From an uncultured Porphyromonadaceae bacterium (GTDB lineage Bacteria > Bacteroidota > Bacteroidia > Bacteroidales > Muribaculaceae): DNA of 34,128 nt. The first letter of the stretch is position 1. Each line of letters opens with the position of its first letter. Positions 23,614-30,506 of this stretch are shown piece after piece. The translations under genes and the position numbers were made by a program. The stretch spans positions 1 to 34,128 of the forward strand of contig CAMWMD010000034.1 of assembly GCA_947175265.1 (NCBI GenBank), given 5' to 3'. The notes beneath the pieces were generated by a model. The model saw nothing but the letters and a program-made list of their open reading frames with translations, searched no databases and had not been told where the DNA came from.

Positions 23614-24228
23614 TCGTCGGCTTTGCCGTCAAAGGGTGACGGTGAGCCGTAGTTCACTGACACCCTTCGACCGCAATCCGACTGCTGGAACGGGCTAAAC
23701 ACCGACTTCCTCAACGCCCTGTGAGGATGCGACAGGGATGTCGCCTCTCCGGACTCTCATCGTCAGTCCGTGTTCTTCATGCCCGTTCTTGGTTTGGATT
23801 TGAACCGCCACCCCACTCTGCGTTTAGCCACGCCCCACACGGGAGCAAGAAAGTGATTTCCTGCAATCATTCCGCAGGCTACATGTACGCCTGCAATCAC
23901 ATACTTGCTCTGTCCGGGGTAGCATAAAAGATTTTTACAGATTATCATTTTCGTATGTCTGCCGTCCAGTGTCACCCTAAGGGGCTGCGCTGGGCTCTAC
24001 TTTCATGCCGGTTATAAGCGGAGTTCAAAGTGTGTTCGCTCGTGGCGATGAACGTGCCGGAACGGGATATTCTTTGCCTTTCGGCTGAAAAAATCTCCAG
24101 ACTTCCCGATGGTCAGCTCGTATTTTTTAAGCCGTGAGGCGAACATCCCTCTTCTTCCGTCACGCTGTGGTTTCATCGAGCGAACAAACTTCAAACTGCG
24201 ATTATACGCATTAAAAAAATATCGCCTT
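23614..24228. other. non-coding ICE segment with long-range inverted repeat
   Basis: About 600 bases with no convincing gene. Short open frames on both strands have implausible composition. Bases 24021-24042 and 24177-24197 form an imperfect inverted repeat (GTTCGCTCG against CGAGCGAAC plus flanks, about 18 of 21 paired) about 135 bases apart, which could fold a long leader RNA or mark a processing site. No transfer origin could be identified. Confidence 0.4.
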
Positions 24229-24444
24229 ATGACACTGAACGACAGACATATTAAAAATTCGAGCTTCACTCCTTCACCAGCTCTTACCGCATTAAAAAAG
24301 ATTTCAAGGGTGGTTGGAATAGTTCTCGCAACAATAATTGGTCTGCTCCTTTGGGCGATAGTGAAACCGATAATCCGAGGTGTGGGTTGGATAATCTCAA
24401 TCGTCACCGCAGTTATGATAATCTTTTGGCTATTAACCCTCTAA
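24229..24444 (+). CDS. small membrane protein of conjugative element
   Basis: A 71-residue protein from ATG 24229: a polar N-terminus (about 1-26) followed by two hydrophobic segments (about 28-48 and 51-70). In-frame codons upstream read into the inverted-repeat region and were excluded. It is the first gene of a plus-strand run with PcfK, PcfJ and DUF3873. I do not recognise the family; it is probably an inner-membrane accessory of the element. Confidence 0.5.
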   Translation: MTLNDRHIKNSSFTPSPALTALKKISRVVGIVLATIIGLLLWAIVKPIIRGVGWIISIVTAVMIIFWLLTL

Positions 24445-24455
24445 AAATTACGACT

Positions 24456-24881
24456 ATGGTAAGCAACGGAATGAACGGAACAAAGGCGTTCCAAGACACA
24501 ATCGCCCAGTACCTTATGAAAAGGGCGGAGAATGACCCTCTTGTAGCGGTCAAGTTAGCAAACCCCTCAAAGACAATGGAGCAATGTTGCGCCTACATTA
24601 TCGGAGAGGTGAAGAAAAGCGGATATTGCGGATTTACCGACGATGAGATTTTCGGAATGGCAATGCACTATTGGGAAGAGCCGGAAATTGAGGTTAGCAA
24701 CACTCCTGCAAATTATAGAGTTGTAGTGAACCACGTTGTGGAACTCTCCGATGAAGATAAGGCTCAGGCAAGAAAGGAAGCAATCGCAAAACTCCGTGAC
24801 GAGGAAATGGCTAAAATGAGAAAAGCCAAGACCACCGAGAAGAAAGTAAAGGAAGTTCAACCAAGTCTATTTGACTTTTAA
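24456..24881 (+). CDS. PcfK-like protein
   Basis: A 141-residue protein of the PcfK family from Bacteroidales conjugative elements. A helical N-terminal part contains FQDTIAQYLMKRAENDPLVA and MEQCCAYII, a middle part contains DDEIFGMAMHYWEEPEIEV, and the highly charged C-terminal tail (about 95-135, rich in Lys/Glu/Ala) is likely coiled coil, ending PSLFDF. ATG 24456 was chosen because upstream codons overlap the membrane-protein gene. Its role is undefined; it is regularly next to PcfJ, as here with 12 bases between them. Confidence 0.75.
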   Translation: MVSNGMNGTKAFQDTIAQYLMKRAENDPLVAVKLANPSKTMEQCCAYIIGEVKKSGYCGFTDDEIFGMAMHYWEEPEIEVSNTPANYRVVVNHVVELSDEDKAQARKEAIAKLRDEEMAKMRKAKTTEKKVKEVQPSLFDF

Positions 24882-24893
24882 GATATTACGACT

Positions 24894-26186
24894 ATGAAAG
24901 CGACAACCAAATTCCAAAAGGATATAATCCAAAAGAGTATGAAACTCCGCCCCGTGACAAAATCGCAGGCAGAATGGGCTATAAGGGAATGTTTTGACCA
25001 CTACGCCTACCGTCTAAAAAGTGGCAAGACCACCTGTATGGACTGCGGTCACACGTGGGATACAGACGGTAAGGCCGACAAATGCGTATGCCACCACTGC
25101 GGAATGAAACTTGAAGTAAAGAATACACAAGACCGAAAGATAAGCGGTAAGATGTATTTCAATGTACTCGGAATGACGGGCAAGTACCAGACCATGCGTA
25201 TGTTCGTAGTATTTGCTGAAATGCGTAAGGGGAAGAAGGCTGAATACAACATTGTTGAAATCGGTCAGTATTGGATTGCACCTAACGGACAATACGAGGT
25301 TATAGGACTTAGACGCAGTATGAGTTTCTATGTGGACTGCTTTGCTTTCGGTTCAGGTATGGAGATAAGAAGCAACGATGAGGTCTTTTCTTTCATTGCA
25401 AGGGAGTTTCCTTTGTACCCCAAAATGAAGATTATGCCCTCCCTGCATATAGATGTAGTCGGCAACAAGTTCTTCGGAATGTCACCTGCAAGGTGTATAA
25501 GCCGTTTCCTTTCGCTCCCGCAACTTGAAACGCTGTTGAAGAACGACACCAAAGAGGTACTCAACTATTTCCTTAACAACCCCTCCAACTGCCGTGCTTG
25601 CTGGGCATCGTACAAGGTTGCCAAACGCCACCGCTATGATTTCCACGATTTGGGATTGTGGTGCGACTATATTAAGATGCTCAAAACCTGCAAGAAAGAT
25701 GTGCATAATCCTCACTTCATCTGCCCCGAGAACCTGCTTGAAGCACACGATATATATCACAAGAAGGTATTGGCTATTGAGGAGGGCAGAAGAAGGGAAG
25801 CCGACATCAGAAGAAAGGAAAGAGAAGCACTGAGAGCCGAGCGTGAGAATGAAAAGTTCATCAAGGAAAAATCAAGGTTCTTCGGACTGACAATCTCTGA
25901 CGGCGAAATTGATGTAATGGTTCTGGATAGCGTTGAGGCGTTTATTGAAGAAGGCAGCGTACAACACATTTGTGTGGGGACTGCGATGTATTACTCCAAA
26001 AAAGACTCACTTATATTGTCGGCAAGAATTGAAGGCAAACGTATTGAGACAGTGGAGGTATCGCTTGACACCCTTTCAGTAATCCAGTGTCACGGAGCAT
26101 ACAACAAGAATACCGAATACCACAATCGTATTGTTGATTTGGTCAATTCCAATGCTCACTTAATCAAGGCAAGAATGATAGCATAA
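24894..26186 (+). CDS. PcfJ-like protein
   Basis: A 430-residue protein. A zinc-ribbon-like module is near the N-terminus (CMDC at 48-51 and CHHC at 66-69). The middle resembles the PcfJ family of conjugative plasmids and transposons, and a charged coiled-coil stretch follows (about 292-325, EEGRRREADIRRKEREALRA). Work on enterococcal pCF10 places PcfJ among transfer accessory proteins, but mechanism is not established. It is co-directional with PcfK and the small genes after it, so they likely form one operon of the conjugative element. Confidence 0.75.
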   Translation: MKATTKFQKDIIQKSMKLRPVTKSQAEWAIRECFDHYAYRLKSGKTTCMDCGHTWDTDGKADKCVCHHCGMKLEVKNTQDRKISGKMYFNVLGMTGKYQTMRMFVVFAEMRKGKKAEYNIVEIGQYWIAPNGQYEVIGLRRSMSFYVDCFAFGSGMEIRSNDEVFSFIAREFPLYPKMKIMPSLHIDVVGNKFFGMSPARCISRFLSLPQLETLLKNDTKEVLNYFLNNPSNCRACWASYKVAKRHRYDFHDLGLWCDYIKMLKTCKKDVHNPHFICPENLLEAHDIYHKKVLAIEEGRRREADIRRKEREALRAERENEKFIKEKSRFFGLTISDGEIDVMVLDSVEAFIEEGSVQHICVGTAMYYSKKDSLILSARIEGKRIETVEVSLDTLSVIQCHGAYNKNTEYHNRIVDLVNSNAHLIKARMIA

Positions 26187-26241
26187 ATGTTTAATCCGAC
26201 CACCGACTGAAATATGTCGGTGGTCACAAAATCCAAAAGAT

Positions 26242-26499
26242 ATGAACGTGATATTTGAACACCCGACCATAATTTTTGATGAAAAGATAGCCGAAATCAT
26301 CATTGAGTTTGTAAACCATATCCTCTATGCGGACAACGAGGATAACCTAAGACGTATAGTAACCGACTTTGCTGATACTTATGAACTTGACAGGTACTTT
26401 ATATATGGTTTCGGCAGTCATCATCTATGGCTGAAGCAGAGAAAAATAACTGCCCCGCAAAAGGTATTTGATTATCGTATTTTGATTGTAAATTTCTAA
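26242..26499 (+). CDS. hypothetical 85-residue ICE protein
   Basis: An acidic soluble 85-residue protein (HPTIIFDEKIAEIIIEFVNHIL at the start, later FADTYELDRYFIYGFGSHHLWLKQ). No domain recognised. The position between PcfJ and DUF3873 and the 55-base spacing suggest it belongs to the same operon. No cysteines, signal or transmembrane segment. Confidence 0.5.
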   Translation: MNVIFEHPTIIFDEKIAEIIIEFVNHILYADNEDNLRRIVTDFADTYELDRYFIYGFGSHHLWLKQRKITAPQKVFDYRILIVNF

Positions 26500-26511
26500 A
26501 CTTATAATGAT

Positions 26512-26748
26512 ATGGCAACACGAATGACCGCCAACGGAGTAAGCACAACCACTACTCCCGGTACTGAACAATATGAGGTATTCTACATAGGCTATCGCCA
26601 TCGGAGCAAGCGATACCAATACGATTACCGACACACTGACGGAGAGTTATTCTCTTGTGTCGCTCCAACACTCACAGAGTGTCGCAGAAACGTGATGAGT
26701 GGCTCAATAAGAAAGCCACCCACAACTGAAAATATAGCCAAGTCGTAA
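26512..26748 (+). CDS. DUF3873 family protein
   Basis: A 78-residue protein with the DUF3873 features: a Thr/Ser-rich N-terminus (MATRMTANGVSTTTTPGTEQYE), an aromatic strand YEVFYIGYRHRSKRYQYDYRH and FSCVAPTLTECRRN. The family is found almost only in Bacteroidales conjugative transposons and has no known function. It ends the plus-strand PcfK/PcfJ gene run, with a GC-rich terminator downstream. Confidence 0.75.
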   Translation: MATRMTANGVSTTTTPGTEQYEVFYIGYRHRSKRYQYDYRHTDGELFSCVAPTLTECRRNVMSGSIRKPPTTENIAKS

Positions 26749-26809
26749 TATAGCCAAAGCGGTGTGACCTCGTGATGAAGTAGCACCGCTCATTTTGCTA
26801 AAAATTTCG

Positions 26810-26830
26810 GCCGCCAAAGGGCGGCGTTTT
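26810..26830 (+). terminator. terminator after DUF3873 gene
   Basis: GCCGCC-AAAG-GGCGGC followed by GTTTT. The T-stretch doubles as the -33 box of the next promoter. A weaker AGCGGTG/CACCGCT hairpin precedes it at 26758-26790. Confidence 0.65.
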
Positions 26831-26859
26831 GGTTCAATGAAATATATTTTGTAATTTTG
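26828..26859 (+). promoter_or_regulatory. promoter of small terminator-ended transcript
   Basis: TTTG at 26828-26831 and TAATTTTG at 26852-26859 with a 20-base spacer match the Bacteroidota consensus exactly. Start of transcription is expected near 26864-26867. Confidence 0.65.
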
Positions 26860-26991
26860 TATATATAAATACGCTTAGTCGTAATCACTAGCCTAATCTC
26901 TTGCTCTCTTGGGTTTCCTATGCCTGACTATTTTAATCTGTTTATCGGAGGGGCAACGCTCTTTAGTACGTTTGGAAAGGAGGATTCAAGT

Positions 26992-27072
26992 ATGAAAACA
27001 ACTATTATGAAGGCGGTAGGGGCTGTTGCGGCAGGCCGAAACAGAAAGTTAGCAGGAGAACGATTGGTGTAA
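26992..27072 (+). CDS. 26-residue peptide
   Basis: ATG to TAA encoding a basic peptide beginning MKTTIMKAVGAVAAGRNRK, preceded by GGAAAGGAGGATT, an unusually strong ribosome-binding sequence for this phylum. Hydrophobic first half and Arg/Lys-rich second half. It lies alone inside the small transcript. Family unknown; a leader or regulatory peptide is possible. Confidence 0.4.
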   Translation: MKTTIMKAVGAVAAGRNRKLAGERLV

Positions 27073-27127
27073 CCATATATTGCGATGAAGGCTCCACGGG
27101 TTCAAATCCCACCCTGCCACTAATTTT

Positions 27128-27154
27128 GAGGAACACTTGTGTTCCTCTTTTTTT
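27128..27154 (+). terminator. rho-independent terminator
   Basis: GAGGAACAC-TT-GTGTTCCTC followed by seven T. Perfect 9-bp stem; ends the small transcript. Confidence 0.85.
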
Positions 27155-27176
27155 AAGTGAACCGCAAGTCTTTTAA

Positions 27177-27220
27177 TTTTGCTACAATGTAATCCTTATT
27201 TAATTGTTTATGTAGCAAAA
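27177..27220 (-). terminator. inverted repeat downstream of HTH-ImmA gene
   Basis: TTTTGCTACA (27177-27186) and TGTAGCAAAA (27211-27220), 24 bases apart, lie about 90 bases beyond the 3' end of the minus-strand HTH-ImmA gene. Possible weak terminator; no long T-run follows on that strand. Confidence 0.3.
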
Positions 27221-27310
27221 ATAAAGAATAAATGTAAATGCTTAGTATTTTATGTAAAAACGGAAGCTTGATAATATTCTCTGCTTATTATGAATTTCAA
27301 AAACAATCAA

Positions 27311-28450
27311 TCAACGAATCTTTTGTTTAAGTTTCGATGCAATCATATAGGCGGATGGATGATGAAGATACTCGTCACAGTAGTGCTGATATTGCCCAAC
27401 TAATATGCCTTCATTAATTTGGTATTTGGCAGCCCATCGTTGAAGAAATGGAGTTGCCGAGAATGGAGACTTTATGCGATAAAATAGTTTATGAAAGTCA
27501 ACAGAACGCCACAAACATTCGCGCGCAAAATCATTAGCCTCTTCTTCTTTACTAATCCTATTGGCCTCTCTGTTGCCTTCCGTAGTGTCAAGGTAGTCCT
27601 CATCTCTATTATTAAAGAGATGTTTTACAATGTGTCCCAATTCATGAAAAATGGTAAACGCCAGATTGTCAACTCGATTATGTCGAGTAGTCACCACAAT
27701 TGTTGGATAATCTCCTTTCCAAAAAGAATACCCATCAACAGGAACTTTTTCGAGTTTCTTTTCGATTAAAAATTTTATTCCAAAGTAATCTAATAACGAA
27801 GATACCTTATTTAATGTGTCTTCATTAACATAGAAGATATCATTCAATCGACTAATTAACTCATTGATTTTGGAAAGATCAAAGGGGTTTGCTGGATTTT
27901 TACAAGAATCGTTATTTACACGAGTGAGTAAAAGCCAAGTATTAAGATTTCTTTCATCAACATCAAGAGCCTCTGATTTCTTAAAACAAGCACGACCTCG
28001 TGTAGAACAGAGTTGAGTTTTCAGGTCATCAGCTGTTCTCATGCCATATAATCCACATATGTAATTTAGGTCACTCTGAATGGAGTTGCCGAGCCCAGCA
28101 CGCTTATTAATTATACGAAGATTTAAAACGCTTCCTAATCCCTTCCAATCCAATATTGATTGTTCTTGATCCTTTATTTTTTTTGTAAGGCGGACCAATT
28201 CAATATCAAAAAGAGATTGTATATCCAGCCACTCCTTGGCTGTAGGCGTACTAAACAGAGCCTCCAATAAGACTGCGATTTCCACATTGACATCTCTACG
28301 ACGAGACATAATGTCATTAACCACAGGCGTAGTCTTGCCTATGGCTGCAGCCAAATCCTTTTGAGACATACCATGGCCGAGGAGGATGTCCTTAAGTATT
28401 TCTCCAGGATGAGTGGCTGAAACTGAGGCTCTTAAATCGTTGTCTCTCAT
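27311..28450 (-). CDS. HigA-like HTH fused to ImmA/IrrE metalloprotease
   Basis: A 379-residue two-domain protein. Residues 14-70 are a HigA/VapI-type helix-turn-helix (HPGEILKDILLGHGMSQKDL at 14-33, VVNDIMSRRRDV at 43-54). Residues about 210-350 are an ImmA/IrrE zinc peptidase with HELGH at 269-273 and the downstream EEEANDFA (302-309) supplying the third ligand. IrrE/ImmA proteins cleave repressors in response to stress or partner signals. It is divergent from the ubiquitin-like operon with a 441-base control region between them, and its own promoter sits in a palindrome, so it probably senses a signal and controls that operon, or processes its products. Confidence 0.85.
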   Translation of the reverse strand: MRDNDLRASVSATHPGEILKDILLGHGMSQKDLAAAIGKTTPVVNDIMSRRRDVNVEIAVLLEALFSTPTAKEWLDIQSLFDIELVRLTKKIKDQEQSILDWKGLGSVLNLRIINKRAGLGNSIQSDLNYICGLYGMRTADDLKTQLCSTRGRACFKKSEALDVDERNLNTWLLLTRVNNDSCKNPANPFDLSKINELISRLNDIFYVNEDTLNKVSSLLDYFGIKFLIEKKLEKVPVDGYSFWKGDYPTIVVTTRHNRVDNLAFTIFHELGHIVKHLFNNRDEDYLDTTEGNREANRISKEEEANDFARECLWRSVDFHKLFYRIKSPFSATPFLQRWAAKYQINEGILVGQYQHYCDEYLHHPSAYMIASKLKQKIR

Positions 28451-28480
28451 CTTGAATATTCGGATAAACTTAAGTGTATC

Positions 28481-28524
28481 TTAATTTTGCGGCAAAATTA
28501 ATAAAAATAATTCAGTCCAACAAA
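28481..28524 (-). promoter_or_regulatory. promoter and palindromic operator of HTH-ImmA gene
   Basis: On the minus strand TTTG (28521-28524) and TAATTTTG (28493-28500) are spaced by 20 bases, a perfect promoter. The -7 box lies in one arm of the palindrome TTAATTTTG-CGG-CAAAATTAA (28481-28501); the other arm holds a plus-strand -7-like box. Autoregulation by the HTH domain is likely. Confidence 0.65.
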
Positions 28525-28590
28525 TAAAAAGCCGATTATTTTTGTTATCAAAAAAGATAATTTATTTCTTGATTTTTTTATCCTGCAACC

Positions 28591-28622
28591 TTTGGTGATT
28601 TCGAAAAAATGATATACCTTTG
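28591..28622 (+). promoter_or_regulatory. promoter of ubiquitin-like operon
   Basis: TTTG 28591-28594 and TACCTTTG 28615-28622 with exactly 20 bases between. Predicted start near 28627, giving a leader of about 260 bases before the first gene. A 10-codon frame (ATG 28627 to TAA 28659) begins right at the predicted start. Confidence 0.7.
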
Positions 28623-28673
28623 CGACATGAAAATAAAAACTTTTATTATGGACGGATAATTAAAAACCGGCAA

Positions 28674-28702
28674 GAGCGATGAGGTGGCAACCTGCATCGC
28701 TC
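28674..28702 (+). promoter_or_regulatory. leader hairpin of ubiquitin-like operon
   Basis: GAGCGATG-AGGT-ggca-ACCT-g-CATCGCTC: a 12-bp stem with one bulged G and a four-base loop, in the middle of the leader. There is no T-run after it, so it is a regulatory or protective structure rather than a terminator. Confidence 0.55.
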
Positions 28703-28783
28703 CATAAATAAGATTACTCATTAGAGGTGAAGGTAATGTCGAAGGCCTGGTAAACTCTCAACATACCAATCTAATTTATGCTA

Positions 28784-28815
28784 CAAAGATAATCTTTGTA
28801 GGCCACAAAACCAAA
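28784..28815 (-). promoter_or_regulatory. antisense promoter in the leader
   Basis: On the minus strand TTTG (28812-28815) and TATCTTTG (28784-28791) are spaced by 20 bases. The -7 box is inside a 10-bp perfect palindrome (28781-28801). It would transcribe back across the leader toward the HTH-ImmA gene, opposing the operon promoter. Confidence 0.55.
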
Positions 28816-28891
28816 GGTTGCCACAAAATTTAAGACAATTGATGCCTGTTTTAGGCATTATTAAGTTTAAAACCTCCTAAAAACAGAAATT

Positions 28892-29350
28892 ATGGAGAAA
28901 AAATTAAAGTTGTCAGTGGACAACCATCCTTTCGAGACCGAGGAACAATTCCTTACTGGTCTCCAAATCAAAGAGTGTGCAGGAGTTCCTGCCGAAAATG
29001 ACTTGTTTCTCGTTGTTCCCGGTTACGAGGATGAATTAATTGATAACGATAAGCAGGTCAACTTAGCTCGTCCGGGCATTGAGCGCTTTGTATCTCGTAC
29101 GCCCGGTAGTGGTATTACACTAATTGTTAATGCCACACCTGTATCTCACAACGCGCCGGCAACATCTGTGAGCTACGAACAGATCGTAACCTATGCTTTT
29201 CCAAAGGCTCTATCTAATGGAGAGATAGGATACACGGTTACATATTGTGATGGCCCATCCATTAACCCCGAAGGTATTTTGGTAAAGGGACAGAAAGTAT
29301 TCACTAAACACCACATGCGTTTCGATGTTACAGCAACCCACAAGTCTTGA
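28892..29350 (+). CDS. multiubiquitin-domain protein (two ubiquitin-like domains)
   Basis: A 152-residue cytosolic protein with two tandem beta-grasp, ubiquitin-like domains. Domain 1 is residues 4-70, with the signature EEQFLTGLQIKECAGVPAEND and LVVPGYEDELI...ERF. Domain 2 is about 75-152, with VSYEQIVTYAFP and YTVTYCDGP-x-INPEG plus a final RFDVTAT. A RTPGSG linker joins them. The C-terminus is THKS, not the Gly-Gly of conjugated ubiquitins, so either another terminal chemistry, trimming, or a non-covalent scaffold role is needed. First gene of an operon with an E1-like enzyme; the gene overlaps it by 26 bases. Confidence 0.85.
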   Translation: MEKKLKLSVDNHPFETEEQFLTGLQIKECAGVPAENDLFLVVPGYEDELIDNDKQVNLARPGIERFVSRTPGSGITLIVNATPVSHNAPATSVSYEQIVTYAFPKALSNGEIGYTVTYCDGPSINPEGILVKGQKVFTKHHMRFDVTATHKS

Positions 29351-30506
29351 TCCCGAGCTGCAGAAACTGCAATCGGAAGGCTTTGATTTAGAGGTACGAG
29401 ATGGACTTATAATAGTTCATCACGTACCATATCTAAACTCCAAGCAGGATGTTTTAGAGGGAAAATTGATATTCTGTTTTTCCTCTAATGTCTCAGCTAT
29501 CGGTAAGCCGAGCGACCATACTGCATTTTGGGCAGGTACTAAACCTTGCTGTAATGACGGCACTGAAGTGCCTTCACTAATAAATTCCTACAAGGGTTGC
29601 TGGAATGGTTTTCAAGAGGTGTATTATCTTTCATTATATCCTGATTCACTTCCTAATTCTCGATATCCAGATTACTACACTAAGATAAAAACCTACTATT
29701 ACACGATAACAGGTCATGCTTTTGCCCATGATGCAAAATTAGCAAACACGGTAAAATCTGGTGCTGTAAAAATCGTGGAGGATGATGTTTTTATGTATCA
29801 AGACACTAATACTTCACGCGCTGGATTGCTCGGGGCTACTGCGAAATTACAGGAAAAGAAGGTGGCCATTATTGGTCTGGGAGGTACAGGTGGATATCTT
29901 TTGGACTATTTGGCAAAGATGCCTATTGCGGAGATTCATCTATTTGATGGTGATGTATTCTCGCAACACAATGCTTTTAGGGCTCCCGGGGCTGCATCAA
30001 AAGAAGAATTAGAGAGTTCTCCTTCAAAGGTCTCATACTTCTGCGATAAATATTCCAAAATGCACAAACACATAATAGGGCACGAGTGTCAAATTGATGA
30101 AGGAAATATTGAATTTCTTTTTGACATGGATGTAGTTTTTATATGTGTAGATAGTGTCAAGGCGCGCTCCTTTATATCACGCCACTTAATAGATCATAAT
30201 ATACAATTTGTAGATTCTGGTCTTGGTTTAAGTTTAGGAAAGGCCTCAGTAGGAGGACAGGTGAGAGTGACTTCTTTCTTTGGGGGTAAAGGGGGATACA
30301 TTAAGGATATATTCGGATCGGCTGAAGCAAAAGACGATGGAGTATATGCTACAAACATTCAGATTGCCATACTTAACTCATTGGCTGCAATTATGATGCT
30401 GAACTGTTGGTTAAAGCATATAAATTTTTTTGATGCTTTGCCTCAGTATCAAAATATCGTATACAATGTTGGTATGGGAAAATTATTCTCACAGTCCTAT
30501 GAATAA
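29325..30506 (+). CDS. E1-like ThiF adenylyltransferase with DUF6791 N-terminus
   Basis: A 393-residue protein. Residues about 8-160 form the DUF6791-type region (HVPYLNSKQDVLEGKLIF, SDHTAFWAG), which in several bacterial systems is compared with E2/RWD folds; Cys75, Cys76 and Cys92 are the cysteines seen there. Residues 165-390 are a Rossmann E1/ThiF domain with the nucleotide loop IIGLGGTGG (182-190), LFDGD (206-210, ATP/Mg-binding Asp) and CVDS (274-277). No E1-type catalytic Cys in a P-x-C context is evident. It should adenylate the C-terminus of the ubiquitin-like protein. An E2-like plus E1 fusion recalls Cap2 of CBASS. Confidence 0.8.
   Translation: MLQQPTSLDPELQKLQSEGFDLEVRDGLIIVHHVPYLNSKQDVLEGKLIFCFSSNVSAIGKPSDHTAFWAGTKPCCNDGTEVPSLINSYKGCWNGFQEVYYLSLYPDSLPNSRYPDYYTKIKTYYYTITGHAFAHDAKLANTVKSGAVKIVEDDVFMYQDTNTSRAGLLGATAKLQEKKVAIIGLGGTGGYLLDYLAKMPIAEIHLFDGDVFSQHNAFRAPGAASKEELESSPSKVSYFCDKYSKMHKHIIGHECQIDEGNIEFLFDMDVVFICVDSVKARSFISRHLIDHNIQFVDSGLGLSLGKASVGGQVRVTSFFGGKGGYIKDIFGSAEAKDDGVYATNIQIAILNSLAAIMMLNCWLKHINFFDALPQYQNIVYNVGMGKLFSQSYE

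Larger units (their letters stand above)
26866..27154 (+). ncRNA. candidate small RNA or small mRNA of about 290 nt
   Basis: Bounded by a perfect promoter and a strong terminator, this transcript would be about 290 nt. It contains a 26-codon reading frame with an AGGAGG-like sequence (26992-27072) and, near its 3' end, a T-arm-like segment GGGTTCAAATCCC with CCTGCCAC (27098-27120). GGCAGG at 27030-27035 could pair with CCTGCC at 27113-27118, closing a roughly 90-nt domain. It does not fold as a normal tRNA and the tag logic of tmRNA is absent. Confidence 0.45.
28585..28821. repeat. 12-bp inverted repeat framing the control region
   Basis: GCAACCTTTGGT (28585-28596) and its exact complement ACCAAAGGTTGC (28810-28821) lie 213 bases apart. 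Each arm contains the -33 TTTG box of an inward-facing promoter. A third, partial GCAACCT is at 28687-28693. It could be an operator shared by both promoters or the ends of an invertible segment. Confidence 0.65.

Noticed and set aside
23721..23975. Short open frames on both strands (68 and 70 codons)
   Set aside because: They overlap each other, have odd composition and no ribosome site; the segment is better explained as non-coding ICE DNA.
24012..24407. Minus-strand frame of 131 codons
   Set aside because: It is antisense to the small membrane protein and to the inverted-repeat region, with no recognisable domain.
27030..27120. A complete tRNA gene
   Set aside because: A T-loop-like segment and a 6-bp acceptor-like pairing exist, but no D arm or anticodon arm can be drawn and the T-stem has mismatches.
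26942..27120. tmRNA-like gene (peptide frame plus tRNA-like end)
   Set aside because: The peptide does not end in the usual ALAA-type tag and the 5' end does not pair with the 3' end as in ssrA.
28585..28821. Definite invertible promoter
   Set aside because: The 12-bp inverted repeat is suggestive, but no invertase gene is nearby and both arms already carry working-looking promoters, so a shared operator is equally likely.
29325..30506. MoeB/ThiF of cofactor biosynthesis
   Set aside because: No molybdopterin or thiamine genes are nearby, the N-terminal DUF6791 part is foreign to those enzymes, and the partner is a double ubiquitin-like protein.
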